IMG/VR virus record: IMGVR_UViG_3300046507_000526
Coordinates: 1 to 64,000 of that record
DNA: 64,000 nucleotides
DNA from: a virus
Direction: 5' to 3' (one strand)
Shown here: positions 15,669-23,772 of the stretch, in pieces
Layout: every line of letters begins with the position of its first letter
Numbering within the stretch: position 1 is the first letter of the stretch
Position numbers and translations under genes: made by a program
The notes under the pieces: generated by a model
Database searches by the model: none
The model's input: the letters and a program-made list of their open reading frames with translations, nothing else
Told to the model about the DNA's origin: nothing

Positions 15669-15941
15669 ATGAAGATTAGTGAAATGACAGAATTCGTCAG
15701 CAGAGCCCCTTGGCCTTGCGTTGTTGCTTTGGACAGACTTGGGGAGAAAGATCCGGAAATAAAACGAAGGGTCGTTGCAGTAGATCATGCACTCGTCATG
15801 GAATACAGCGAGCGGGTGATCAAGGTTTTGCTCGAAGAGCTTTTCCAGTACGTCGAGACCAAGTACCTCGTGCGTAAGCCTAAGCTGGAATCGCGGGTCG
15901 TGATGTTCATAGCGGATGCCCGCAGAAAGAAATCCGCTTAA
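15669..15941 (+). CDS. Hypothetical protein, 90 aa
   Basis: Ribosome site AAGGAG. Helical, charged sequence (ERVIKVLLEELFQYVETKYL) with a basic C-terminus (DARRKKSA). First gene of a three-gene plus-strand insertion within the virion block. No family recognised. Confidence 0.7.
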   Translation: MKISEMTEFVSRAPWPCVVALDRLGEKDPEIKRRVVAVDHALVMEYSERVIKVLLEELFQYVETKYLVRKPKLESRVVMFIADARRKKSA

Positions 15942-15969
15942 TTAATAGTCAATCTGTACGGAGGGTATT

Positions 15970-16092
15970 ATGAGCAATGACGTAACGACCAAAGAACCGA
16001 GCAGTATGGATTTCTTACTTCTTATTATTGGTTGTATTATCCTGATAGGATTGTTTGGTAAAAAAACTGAAGACGATCATGAATCACGTTGA
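15970..16092 (+). CDS. Small single-span membrane protein, 40 aa
   Basis: ATG 15970 has ACGGAGG upstream. The sequence has a soluble N-terminus, a hydrophobic helix at about 14-30 (MDFLLLIIGCIILIGLFG), then KKTEDDHESR. It overlaps the next gene by 14 bases. Confidence 0.6.
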   Translation: MSNDVTTKEPSSMDFLLLIIGCIILIGLFGKKTEDDHESR

Positions 16093-16273
16093 AAATAAAA
16101 GGATAATACAGGAGCTTGCTGATAACCCTGAACAGGTAAAAAGATTTACGCAATCTCGTAAATTCGTAAATCGTATAACAAAAGACCCCAATAGACCTCC
16201 TCCGAGCCCGATCTTAATGGGTGCGTTAGCAGCTGCAGGGATGATAATGACCCTGCTAATTGTGACGCGATAA
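16079..16273 (+). CDS. Small tail-anchored membrane protein, 64 aa
   Basis: The start ATG 16079 is preferred to a TTG-type opening at 16055. Basic, helical N-terminal domain (NPEQVKRFTQSRKFVNRITK), Pro-rich hinge, then a C-terminal hydrophobic helix (LMGALAAAGMIMTLLIVTR). Same architecture as the small membrane proteins at 48.5-50.2 kb. Confidence 0.6.
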   Translation: MNHVENKRIIQELADNPEQVKRFTQSRKFVNRITKDPNRPPPSPILMGALAAAGMIMTLLIVTR

Positions 16274-16280
16274 CCTTAAT

Positions 16281-16311
16281 AAAAAGCCCCGATTTCTCAG
16301 GGCTTTTTTTA
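16281..16311 (+). terminator. Terminator between convergent units
   Basis: AAAAGCCC..GGGCTTTT stem with T run; convergent with the end of phoH. Confidence 0.85.
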
Positions 16312-16316
16312 GTCTT

Positions 16317-17036
16317 TCAAGTTTCGTACGCTTCTACAATCTTCTGCACAAGACCACTTCTTACAATATCTGCTCTAGTAAATTCGATCACTCTTACTTC
16401 TGGGATATGAGACAGCCTCTCTACTGCATCTGTAAGGCCACAGGTGCCTTTGATATCCATCTGGGTAGCATCCCCATTCACAATCGCAGTACAGCCCTCT
16501 CCAAGCCTTGTTAAGAACATCTTCATCTGCTTTGGTGTTGTATTCTGGGCTTCATCAAGAATAACAATAGCATTTCTGAAAGTACGTCCTCGAATATAAG
16601 CTAGCGGAACTGCCTCTATTCTTTTACTGTTAATAAGATAATCTGTAAAAGATCTGCCTAGTCTACGATTTAAAACATCTCTGAAAGGTTGAAGGTATGG
16701 ATCGAATTTCTCTTCAATTTCACCCGGCAAATGTCCTAGACTTTCTCCTGCTTCAATAGCGGGTCTAGTGATAATAATGCGATCTATTTTCTTTTCTGTG
16801 AGTAACTTTGCTGCAAACGCTGTGGCTAGAAAAGTTTTACCAACACCTGCAGGCCCTGTTGCGAATATCAGATTATTACCAGACATAGCTTTAAGGTATT
16901 GTTTCTGATTATCAGTCTGTCCAACTAAAGGACTATTATCTACGTGCTCTTTTCTAGGTTCTGGTTCTTGAAAATTATCAACTTGATCATACTGCTTAGT
17001 GCCACGCTTATTTCTTGTAGTGTCAGATCTTTTCAT
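16317..17036 (-). CDS. phoH: PhoH-like P-loop ATPase, 239 aa
   Basis: A PhoH/RNase-associated ATPase common in large phages. Walker A ATGPAGVGKT near 58-67, ITRPAIEAGESLGHLPG near 88-104, Walker B VILDEAQNT near 152-160, and VNGDATQMDIKG near 184-195. The N-terminal ~40 residues are charged and Lys/Arg-rich. It follows the capsid-gene terminator and has a hairpin in its leader (GTGAAT/ATTCAC, 17062-17078). Family members probably act on RNA; the role in infection is unclear. Confidence 0.9.
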   Translation of the reverse strand: MKRSDTTRNKRGTKQYDQVDNFQEPEPRKEHVDNSPLVGQTDNQKQYLKAMSGNNLIFATGPAGVGKTFLATAFAAKLLTEKKIDRIIITRPAIEAGESLGHLPGEIEEKFDPYLQPFRDVLNRRLGRSFTDYLINSKRIEAVPLAYIRGRTFRNAIVILDEAQNTTPKQMKMFLTRLGEGCTAIVNGDATQMDIKGTCGLTDAVERLSHIPEVRVIEFTRADIVRSGLVQKIVEAYET

Positions 17037-17061
17037 AGGTATCTCTAGTTACGTGAACCCT

Positions 17062-17078
17062 GTGAATTCCGGATTCAC
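17062..17078 (-). other. Stem-loop in phoH leader
   Basis: GTGAAT and ATTCAC form a perfect 6-bp stem with a 5-base loop, 26 bases upstream of the phoH start. A possible operator or RNA hairpin. Confidence 0.35.
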
Positions 17079-17097
17079 AATTTATTGTAGCACCAAA

Positions 17098-17132
17098 TAA
17101 AAAAGCCCGGAATAACCGGGCTTTCTTTTTTA
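17098..17132 (-). terminator. Terminator of the major capsid gene
   Basis: AGCCCGG/CCGGGCT stem with A runs and T runs on both sides, so it can act in either direction. It lies 22 bases past the capsid stop. Confidence 0.85.
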
Positions 17133-17153
17133 AATCTATTCTTCCAATTTTGA

Positions 17154-18047
17154 TTAGAAGTTCAGCACAACTGCGCCGTTAACGTTACCGATACCTGCGC
17201 CAACAGCTTCGTAGGCGTGGAATTCGATAATGTCAGCTTCAGTCTTCAGGAAGACCGTCGGAGCTTGAAGTTCATAGAACTGACCAAGGTAGTTCTGCGG
17301 TGCAAACACAAGTGCTTGGTTCGTCGGCAGAATGTTTGCCTTGTTCGTCGTGATGATCTTGTAACCGAAGAACGTATCCAGCGAACCTTCACCACGGAAC
17401 AGGTCCGAAGCAGCAGGCGAACCGATATCCGTTGCAGCGAAAGTCAGCAGATCAGCATACATCGATTGCGTCATCAGGATACAACCAACAGGCAGCTTGT
17501 TCAGCAGCATGAACTTGATACCAGCCATCAGGTTAGCCTTTGTAAAGCCACCAGCGATAGTGTGGACATTGCTGTTTGCCGTAGCAATCGAAACAATGTT
17601 GTTGTAGAAGTTCACGTCTTCTTGCTCTTGAATATCCTTAACGCTGTTTTCCTGAAGGATCGTGCGAATGTCGGTACGGTACGTAGCGAGTTCGAACTTG
17701 CTCTTGCGGAAATCTTGCGATTGAATCTTCTGGAAGGTCACCGGATAACGCGAAGTCTTCCAGTAACGAATTTCCGGACGGCCCAGGAACGGAGCAGTAG
17801 CTGCAACCGAGTCAGGTTCCTTTTCAACGATAACCGTCGGTTCTTCCGTCAGTTGGCGGTCGAGTTCCGAAGCAGTGATCTGAACAGGAGTCAGGATCTT
17901 ACGGGTAAATCCGTCTTCACGAAGCTTCTGACGTACGAAAGCTGACATAGCATTCGAAGCTTCTTTGGTATGACCTTGGTCAATCTTATCGAGGAAAGAT
18001 TGATTCAGGAATTGTACGTTTACAGTTTCTGTGGAATATGCGCTCAT
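17154..18047 (-). CDS. Major capsid protein (HK97-like), 297 aa
   Basis: Layout of a phage capsid subunit: N-terminal helical arm with a Glu-rich segment, then RYPVTFQKIQSQDFRKSKFE near 100, a spine-helix-like stretch (DIRTILQENSVKDIQEQEDV near 127-146), NLMAGIKFMLLNKLPVGCIL near 170-190, and FFGYKIITTNKANILPTNQA near 222. Codon use favours highly expressed genes. It sits downstream of a decoration-like gene and ahead of a strong terminator. The N-terminus contains HTKEAS near 26-31, similar to the proposed processing motif. Confidence 0.85.
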   Translation of the reverse strand: MSAYSTETVNVQFLNQSFLDKIDQGHTKEASNAMSAFVRQKLREDGFTRKILTPVQITASELDRQLTEEPTVIVEKEPDSVAATAPFLGRPEIRYWKTSRYPVTFQKIQSQDFRKSKFELATYRTDIRTILQENSVKDIQEQEDVNFYNNIVSIATANSNVHTIAGGFTKANLMAGIKFMLLNKLPVGCILMTQSMYADLLTFAATDIGSPAASDLFRGEGSLDTFFGYKIITTNKANILPTNQALVFAPQNYLGQFYELQAPTVFLKTEADIIEFHAYEAVGAGIGNVNGAVVLNF

Positions 18048-18059
18048 TTTATTTTCCTA

Positions 18060-18482
18060 TTACGCTACTTTAATTGTAAGATGAGCAGTTTCCGTCGTTG
18101 AACCAGTAACAACGTCGAGTACAAAGCCCACAATCGGATCAGTACCGACAACCCCAAGTGCGACTTGACCGCTCTTGACAGTAATCGGCGAACCGGGAGC
18201 ATAAGCACCTGCAGCATAGTTTGAAATCTTAGCCAGGAAATTGCCCCAAAGAACAAGTGCCTTGCCTGCATACGCTGCTGAACCACTATCGCCATTTCCG
18301 ACGATAACCAGGCCTACTGAATTTGACGACGTCGCACCCGATTTATTGACAGTGTTATCGCTCTGCTTGGCAACCCAGTCACCATTCTGCAGAGTAGCAG
18401 CAGCTGTAATCGGTTCGACGCGCTCTAGAGAACCATCGTACGGCCAGCCACGGATGATCTCTGCGTTACGTTCCATTAACAT
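18060..18482 (-). CDS. Probable capsid decoration protein, 140 aa
   Basis: Small, Gly/Ala/Ser/Val-rich beta protein immediately upstream of the capsid gene (VEPITAAATLQNGDWVAKQS, then SGQVALGVVGTDPIVGFVLD). This composition and position are typical of head decoration/stabilisation proteins. Codon use is similar to the capsid gene. A late element lies 86 bases upstream. Confidence 0.65.
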   Translation of the reverse strand: MLMERNAEIIRGWPYDGSLERVEPITAAATLQNGDWVAKQSDNTVNKSGATSSNSVGLVIVGNGDSGSAAYAGKALVLWGNFLAKISNYAAGAYAPGSPITVKSGQVALGVVGTDPIVGFVLDVVTGSTTETAHLTIKVA

Positions 18483-18567
18483 ATTTGTTTCCTTGTATAT
18501 GTTTCTTATTAAAAGAAGCTAAGTAAAACATTATTCAACTTAGCTCAAAATTTGTTCACAACATTCC

Positions 18568-18575
18568 TATTTTAA
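18568..18575 (-). promoter_or_regulatory. Late-type promoter element TTAAAATA (decoration/capsid)
   Basis: TTAAAATAGGAATG on the minus strand. The extended TAAAATAGGAA form is shared with the elements at 26264 and 31855. Confidence 0.55.
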
Positions 18576-18621
18576 TACGTCGTAAACGTGATGTAGGAAT
18601 TTGTTATTTCTTTTTAGTTTT

Positions 18622-19218
18622 TTAACTCAGCATAAACTCAAGCAGAGGATCGGTTTTAGGACGTGCTACTCCTACGCCATTACCCATGCCCCACGGTTCT
18701 TCAATAGCAGACGCCATTTTAGTTAGAAGTTCCGGAGAAACGCGTTGGAGTTCTTCCAGATCTTCCTGCGTGAATTGAGCGGCAGAAGCAATCTTGGTAA
18801 TCTGTTCGGGCATATGCGCGACAGCATCAATATGATCGAGCTGTGATTGATGATCTGAAGCCTGCTTTTCGATATTCAGCTTAAGACCTTCGATTTGAGC
18901 TTCAAGAGCTTCTACATACTCAGCTGCTTTTTGAAGAAGTTCAACCGTGGGGTTAGCTTCGATTTGAACCTTAAAACTATTCAGTTCAGCAAGGTTAAGA
19001 TTTGCAGCCTTAACCATTTTTACAGCGTCTTCGTGATCCACGCCTTTCATAGCGAGAACGGAAGCTGCTTCTTTTTCCATTACATGCTGAGCAACTTGAA
19101 GATACGCATCTTCTTCAGTGAAACCCGCTTGTTTAAGATGTTCTACGGCAACTGCCTCAGGCGTCGAAAGACGAACGGTTTCAGCATGTTGTCTAAGAAT
19201 TGATGATAGATTACTCAT
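18622..19218 (-). CDS. Scaffold/internal head protein candidate with repeat motif, 198 aa
   Basis: Almost wholly helical, with a long coiled coil (residues ~85-125). It contains two copies of the helical motif shared with the frameshift protein: AGFTEEDAYLQVAQHVMEKE and KGVDHEDAVKMVKAANLNL. It carries many hydrophobic-x-Lys-x-Ala sequences (MEKEA, LQKAA, IEKQA, LTKMA) that may be protease sites. Position between protease and capsid genes fits a scaffold. Confidence 0.6.
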   Translation of the reverse strand: MSNLSSILRQHAETVRLSTPEAVAVEHLKQAGFTEEDAYLQVAQHVMEKEAASVLAMKGVDHEDAVKMVKAANLNLAELNSFKVQIEANPTVELLQKAAEYVEALEAQIEGLKLNIEKQASDHQSQLDHIDAVAHMPEQITKIASAAQFTQEDLEELQRVSPELLTKMASAIEEPWGMGNGVGVARPKTDPLLEFMLS

Positions 19219-19678
19219 TGTCTTTTCTCTTTTTTTCCATTACGCCTTTGGCGTGATTGTGTCTAACGTGATCCAGGATACTAGCGCCAGGAGTTGCGCC
19301 TATTACGCCACCCGCCAGAGTTCCAGCAGGTCTTAGGATAGCGTGCGTTTTTAAGCCCTTTTTAAGTGAGTCAGTAACATCGTAGGATCCTTCCCCGATT
19401 TTGCCAACACCCTTGATGACATTTTTATTAAGTGCACGTCTTGAAAGTACCTGGGCCAATTTCTTGCCACCAGCCATACCTCCGACTACACCTACTGCAG
19501 CGCCTATCGTACTCACTACATTCCCACCGGCTACTTTAGCTGCATTCTTAAAAGAAGAAATTCCAGCATCTCGGTACTCTTGCGTGTATGTATGCTTCTC
19601 TTCTTTGCTCAGAGATTTATGGTACCCAATACTCGGGAAAAGCGCAGCGGCTTTTTCAAGATACTTGTTTGTCGACAT
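19211..19678 (-). CDS. Tagged internal head protein candidate (MSTNKYLEKAA), 155 aa
   Basis: The N-terminal tag is followed by a charged helix, then a long Gly/Ala/Val-rich region (GGNVVSTIGAAVGVVGGMAG) and a second Gly-rich segment (AGTLAGGVIGATPGASI). These could insert in a membrane on injection. Overlaps the 198-aa gene by 8 bases. No catalytic motif. It may be packaged in the head like T4 internal proteins. Confidence 0.65.
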   Translation of the reverse strand: MSTNKYLEKAAALFPSIGYHKSLSKEEKHTYTQEYRDAGISSFKNAAKVAGGNVVSTIGAAVGVVGGMAGGKKLAQVLSRRALNKNVIKGVGKIGEGSYDVTDSLKKGLKTHAILRPAGTLAGGVIGATPGASILDHVRHNHAKGVMEKKRKDNE

Positions 19679-20099
19679 GTTTACTTATCATTTTGTTAAT
19701 CTTAACGCCAGCATAATCCGCAGCAAGACTTGTAGCACCGGTTAGAGCTAGAAGTTTTGCATTGTGCATTCTTCCGCCAGTACCGATAAGTTTGGGGGTT
19801 AGCTTGTTAACAGCGAAGCCTGTACCCGCACCAAGTGTACCGATAACTCCAGTATCTATAGCGTCATGCTTCCAATTAGGATTTCGTTCCTGAAACGTTG
19901 AAGCCACTTTGTGTAAAGCTCTATTGAACAATGTCTTTGCTCCTTCAGATAGTTTAGCACCTGGAGAAACAACATGTTCAGGCTTTGCAACTTGGCCGAG
20001 ATGTGTGCCCTTGTCGATCTCCATACCGGCTACTTTAATTCTACCGTGTTCATCGAGATCAATATCAAGGTTTGCAATTTTTTCGAGATATTTATTCAT
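19656..20099 (-). CDS. Tagged internal head protein candidate (MNKYLEKIA), 147 aa
   Basis: ATG 20099 gives MNKYLEKIANLDIDLDEHGR; a TTG two codons upstream (20105) is an alternative start. A second half Gly/Ala-rich with hydrophobic stretches (TGVIGTLGAGTGFAVNKLT, LLALTGATSLAADYAGVKI). Contains ALHKVAS, a variant of the Lys-x-Ala motif. It overlaps the 155-aa gene by 23 bases. Function not recognised. Confidence 0.65.
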   Translation of the reverse strand: MNKYLEKIANLDIDLDEHGRIKVAGMEIDKGTHLGQVAKPEHVVSPGAKLSEGAKTLFNRALHKVASTFQERNPNWKHDAIDTGVIGTLGAGTGFAVNKLTPKLIGTGGRMHNAKLLALTGATSLAADYAGVKINKMISKHVDKQVS

Positions 20100-20108
20100 A
20101 GCCAATAT

Positions 20109-20144
20109 GAAAAAAACCCCTCCATACCGAGGATACAGAGGGGC
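20109..20144 (-). terminator. Minus-strand terminator after the frameshift gene
   Basis: On the minus strand CCCCTC and GAGGGG pair around a ~15-base loop and are followed by seven T. It may reduce transcription of the tagged genes downstream. Confidence 0.75.
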
Positions 20145-20170
20145 TTAGTACTTAGTTGTAATGCAGCTAA

Positions 20171-21852
20171 TTAGTCTTTCTTTTCGCCGTGATGTTTCAT
20201 AGCGGAATAAGCTTTGCCGCCGTAGAAACCACCTGCAACTTCGCCACCGATAGCAGCGGCCACAGCAGCGCCTGAGCTAAATTTGCGACCTAGTGCATAA
20301 CCTAGTGCTGTCCCAGCCGAACCTCCAAGACCACCGCCTAGGATTGTACCGCCAACTTTGTCGCCTTTCTTGGAGCCCATGTACCCGGCTACCAAACCAG
20401 CAACAGCAGCTTTTTCGATTTCAGCAGCTTTTTCGATTTCAGCAGCTTTCTTTTCAACCATTTCAACGGCTGAATCAAAATCAAGGCCATTTTCGACTAG
20501 CATGTCAACTGCGGCTTTCTTTTCACGGTCTTTGTCTTTTTTAGACATTGCGGCAGCAGCGACACCAGCACCCACTGCAGCAGCACCAGCACCGATAGCT
20601 GCCTTAGCACCCATCCCCATGCCTTTCTTTGCAACAGCTACAGCCCGTGAAGGAAGTGCTTTAGGACCAAATGCTACTTTTTCCAACTCAGATGCTTTCT
20701 TTTCAACCATTTGCACAGCTGAATCAAAGTCCACGCCTGATTCGATCAGGAGACCAACTGCGGCTTGCTTCTCTTGATCATTATTCTTTACAGCGGCGGT
20801 CACACCAGCACCAATCGCAGTTGCACCAAGTGCAGTAGCAGCGACGCGTGCTTTGTTAAGCTTCCGACCTTCGCCGAGAGCGTTTTTAACGCCCCCGCCC
20901 GTACCCGGAATACGTGTAACCTTCTGAGCTAACGACGTGCCTGGAACTTTACCTACTAGTTGCAGGACACCCGCTTCTTTCGTTAGCCCAGCTTTTTTAC
21001 CAAGTTTACTGCAGTTTCGAAGTCGAAACCAGCTTCCATGAAGTGGTTAAGAGCAGCTTGCTTGATTTGAGCATCTTCTTCACGTTGAATTTCTTCCGCA
21101 GCAGCCTTTACCAGGTTAACTGCATCTTCGAAATCATGACCTTGCTCGACCAGTGCTGAAACAGCAGCAGCCTTTTCTTGAGCATCGCCAGCAACGGTAA
21201 ATGCACCAGTAGCGACTTGGTTAGGAGTCTGTGCAGCAACTTGTGCGCCTTCTTCCTTAGCAACGCCAGGCGTAGGATTTTGATCAACAGGAGCTGCGCC
21301 ACGAGCCATTGCGTCAGCAACGATTGCGTCGAAAATCTGGTTAATAGAACCACCATTACCACGACCATCCGTACCCGGTTGGTTTTGGATAATGCGATCT
21401 TGTTCTGCTACTTGAGCAGCCAGGTCTACCTGGGTCTTAGTCGGCGTTGCGCTAGCAATACCGTTAGTAGTATTCATGTCACCAACTGAAGCCAGCTTCT
21501 CAAGAAGAGCTTCGGCCAGTGCCTTACCTGCGTCAGCAGCTTGTTTGTTCATAGTATCCTCTGTTGTTACTTGATCAAGTTTAATGGATGCAACCTTTTG
21601 CATTACTTCTTTAGCTAACTCTGCACCCTTAGCCGCAGCTTCTTTGGTACGTTCGTCAGCATCGTTTTCCTTTTTGGCGTCTTTGACATCTTTCTCAGTC
21701 TTTTCTACATCTTTCTTGACTTCCTTGACGTCCTTATCGGCCTTTTCTTCATCTTTCTTCTCATCTTTCTCTGTCTCTTCGCTGGCGGACTTATTAAGAC
21801 CGGCGCTCTTTTCAAGATCCTGGATGAGATCATCAAGACTTAGATTCATCAT
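20171..21852 (-). CDS. -1 frameshift fusion protein, about 560 aa, internal head/scaffold candidate
   Basis: Two ORFs joined by a predicted -1 ribosomal frameshift at A_AAA_AAG (20998-20992). Before the slip: residues 1-287 of the 289-aa ORF. After it the -1 frame reads AGLTKEAGVLQLVGKVPG and continues open to the stop at 20171, adding about 273 residues. The distal frame has no usable start before GTG 20803. Yet its extension (ARVAATALGATAIGAGV) is clearly homologous to a later segment (AKAAIGAGAAAVGAGVAAAA), so it is coding. Repeats GVDFDSAVQMVEKKA and GLDFDSAVEMVEKKA occur in the distal part. A GTG 20803-started 210-aa product is the alternative. Confidence 0.7.
20983..21852 (-). CDS. Zero-frame product of the frameshift gene, scaffold-like, 289 aa
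   Basis: Starts MMNLSLDDLIQDLEKSAGLN. Residues ~25-75 are an extreme Lys/Glu/Asp coiled-coil stretch (KKDEEKADKDVKEVKKDVEK). Then a low-complexity middle and two C-terminal repeats, QGHDFEDAVNLVKAAAEEI and AGFDFETAVNLVKKLG, ending just past the slippery site. Composition is that of a phage scaffold or prohead core protein. Several Lys-x-Ala motifs (LEKSA, MQKVA, LEKLA, IKQAA) may be protease sites. Confidence 0.75.
   Translation of the reverse strand: MMNLSLDDLIQDLEKSAGLNKSASEETEKDEKKDEEKADKDVKEVKKDVEKTEKDVKDAKKENDADERTKEAAAKGAELAKEVMQKVASIKLDQVTTEDTMNKQAADAGKALAEALLEKLASVGDMNTTNGIASATPTKTQVDLAAQVAEQDRIIQNQPGTDGRGNGGSINQIFDAIVADAMARGAAPVDQNPTPGVAKEEGAQVAAQTPNQVATGAFTVAGDAQEKAAAVSALVEQGHDFEDAVNLVKAAAEEIQREEDAQIKQAALNHFMEAGFDFETAVNLVKKLG
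20992..20998 (-). other. Programmed -1 frameshift slippery heptamer A_AAA_AAG
   Basis: On the minus strand the zero frame is GTA AAA AAG CTG GGC TAA. The heptamer A AAA AAG is the efficient bacterial -1 slip site (as in E. coli dnaX). The zero-frame stop follows two codons later. Slippage enters the long open -1 frame. No strong downstream stem was identified by eye. Confidence 0.75.
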
Positions 21853-21904
21853 GACTAATATCCTTTTTTAACGAGGCTACTGAATTGTAGCCTTATGAAA
21901 ATCT

Positions 21905-23422
21905 TCAGTCAATCTTTTTGTTCTGAATCAACTTTAACATTGCCGATTTGGCTAATCTGTAAGTCAATTTGTAGTCAGAAGCAGATTTAACTAAAGGTAT
22001 TTTAACACCAACTGAAACCCTATTCAATTCTTGATCTTTCATTTTTTTCTCAATTACTTGAGTGATATACCATTTAGCAGCCAGAGCAGCACCACCGATG
22101 GCAACAATTGTATTTAGGATCTTTAGAAGTTGAGGTGTTTTATCAGCTGATTCAGTGAGATTCTGCTCACGGAATTTTTCATATACTGTAGACTCGATGT
22201 GTGGGCCGTTACCGCTATAGCCTACGTTTGTGCCTTGTACAAAGCCATACGCTGAAGCCTGTTTATTAAATGCTACACGCTCCTCTACGTATTCCGGGAA
22301 ATACGAAGCATCTTGCATGTGGGGAAGCAGAGCATAAGCGATACCAAGATTAGGTTCTGTAATTTCGCCGAAATCTTTATCGAAATCCATTAACCCGTCG
22401 ATTCCAACTTTGTTGATATAAGCAGCTGTAAGAGGACCTATACCACGAGCATCACTGCCTAGTATTTTCCTACCAATCAGTTCAGCGAGAAAACCCAATG
22501 AAGGGCTAATGCCAAGATGACCCAAGGTACTAAGAATCTCGTTAAGCTTATAGTTCTTAATAACGTCGATAACGTCACCTTGCGGATCCGAAACTCGTGA
22601 TACAAGATTATCAAAATTAGAATCGATAGATACAACATCACCGTCAACCTCTTTAAGCAATTCCGATAGCTTTTTAAGAGCAGCGGATTTGTTCATTGTT
22701 ATCTCTTCGAGGCCAGCCGCCAATGCTTCATCAACAGAGCTAATAGCAGGTTGAGCAGAAGCTACTTTTTGTAGAACTGCGCTTGTAACATCGGCAGGGC
22801 GGAATACGATAGAAATATCGAAGAACTTAAGTGGCGCAAGATTTAGCGCCATAACCTTACGACCGTCTGGATAGACACGGCCAAGTTGTTCGCTAAGATG
22901 CTCGCAATATTGTTCACGGGTCTTAGCTTTGTTGCCACAAATACTGCAAACGTCAAAAGGCGTGCGGCATGCCATAGAAGTTTTGGGCCAATCTCCGCTA
23001 CCAATACGTTCTGCAATATCAGGAGCCTTATCGTTCCAAAGTTCAGCGATAAGTTCAACGCGATGCATACGTTCATTGTAAACAGAGAACACAACTCTAC
23101 CGATAGCGATGGCAGGATCTTTGTTTACGTGATTGCGGAAAATATGAGCAGGAGATGTTTCGAACGTCTTGTGATAATCGATCAGCGTAGATTCTGGAAA
23201 ATAATCAGCGTTGCGATTGGCACCATAGAACTCACCAGCTCCCATGGCCAGGATGTGAAGATACGTTTTACCATCTACGGGTGTAATTTTAGAGGCGAAC
23301 TCCTGTACTCTAGAGTCCGTGGCTTGTTTAACAAGACTGCCTGTAAGATCCCTATTGTCAAGTACAGTAACATGAGGTTCGTCTTGATAAAAAGAAGAGG
23401 TGTCGATTAATTTCGTTAGCAT
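21905..23422 (-). CDS. Prohead (head maturation) protease with C-terminal extension, 505 aa
   Basis: N-terminal ~200 residues match the herpes/phage prohead serine protease fold: MGAGEFYGANRNADYFPES near 57-75, catalytic His in HIFRNHVNKDPAIAIGRV near 92-110, VELIAELWN near 122, and Ser in DWPKTSMACRT near 143-153. A Cys cluster (CSICGNKAKTREQYCEH) right after it looks like a zinc-binding insert. The ~300-residue C-terminal part is helical with many hydrophobic-x-Lys-x-Ala motifs and may be a scaffold domain removed on maturation. Likely processes scaffold, capsid and tagged proteins. Confidence 0.8.
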   Translation of the reverse strand: MLTKLIDTSSFYQDEPHVTVLDNRDLTGSLVKQATDSRVQEFASKITPVDGKTYLHILAMGAGEFYGANRNADYFPESTLIDYHKTFETSPAHIFRNHVNKDPAIAIGRVVFSVYNERMHRVELIAELWNDKAPDIAERIGSGDWPKTSMACRTPFDVCSICGNKAKTREQYCEHLSEQLGRVYPDGRKVMALNLAPLKFFDISIVFRPADVTSAVLQKVASAQPAISSVDEALAAGLEEITMNKSAALKKLSELLKEVDGDVVSIDSNFDNLVSRVSDPQGDVIDVIKNYKLNEILSTLGHLGISPSLGFLAELIGRKILGSDARGIGPLTAAYINKVGIDGLMDFDKDFGEITEPNLGIAYALLPHMQDASYFPEYVEERVAFNKQASAYGFVQGTNVGYSGNGPHIESTVYEKFREQNLTESADKTPQLLKILNTIVAIGGAALAAKWYITQVIEKKMKDQELNRVSVGVKIPLVKSASDYKLTYRLAKSAMLKLIQNKKID

Positions 23423-23427
23423 AGTTA

Positions 23428-23435
23428 TATTTTAC
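23428..23435 (-). promoter_or_regulatory. Late-type promoter element GTAAAATA (protease)
   Basis: GTAAAATATAACT followed directly by the protease ATG. No Shine-Dalgarno is visible. Either a nearly leaderless late transcript or a chance match. Confidence 0.35.
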
Positions 23436-23449
23436 AGGCGAATCTAGTT

Positions 23450-23770
23450 TTAGTTGGACTCTGGATTGTCTTGATGGAGACGAAGGTTAACCGTTACCTT
23501 AGGTTTCTTCTTAAGAGACTCTGAAATAACTTTCAATTGGTTAAGAGATTGAGCTTCCAGTTCCGCCATATGTCGGCCTCGCTGTTTACTCTCTGTACTA
23601 TTTTTAAAATTAGCAACGCCCAGTCCTAGACCAGATGCAGACATTGCTAATCCAATTTTCGAAGTGGTAGAACTACGTTTCCACCCTCTAGCGAAATCCT
23701 TACCAACCGCCTTAATGCCTTCTTTAACAGCCGACATTGAAGCAATCTTTTCAAGGTATTTATTTTCCAT
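23450..23770 (-). CDS. Tagged internal head protein candidate (MENKYLEKIA), 106 aa
   Basis: Tag MENKYLEKIASMSAVKEG, then a basic stretch (KDFARGWKRSSTTSKIG), a short Ala/Gly-rich hydrophobic segment and a charged C-terminus. Lies in the operon between the tagged ADP-ribosyltransferase and the prohead protease. No known domain. Confidence 0.65.
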   Translation of the reverse strand: MENKYLEKIASMSAVKEGIKAVGKDFARGWKRSSTTSKIGLAMSASGLGLGVANFKNSTESKQRGRHMAELEAQSLNQLKVISESLKKKPKVTVNLRLHQDNPESN

Positions 23771-23772
23771 AA

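Noticed and set aside
17217-17945. Plus-strand ORF of 242 aa across the capsid gene
   Set aside because: Arg/Ser-rich antisense of the major capsid protein.
20171-20803. Independent 210-aa gene starting at GTG 20803
   Set aside because: Upstream sequence in the same frame is clearly homologous coding sequence and joins the preceding ORF at a perfect slippery heptamer; kept only as an alternative.
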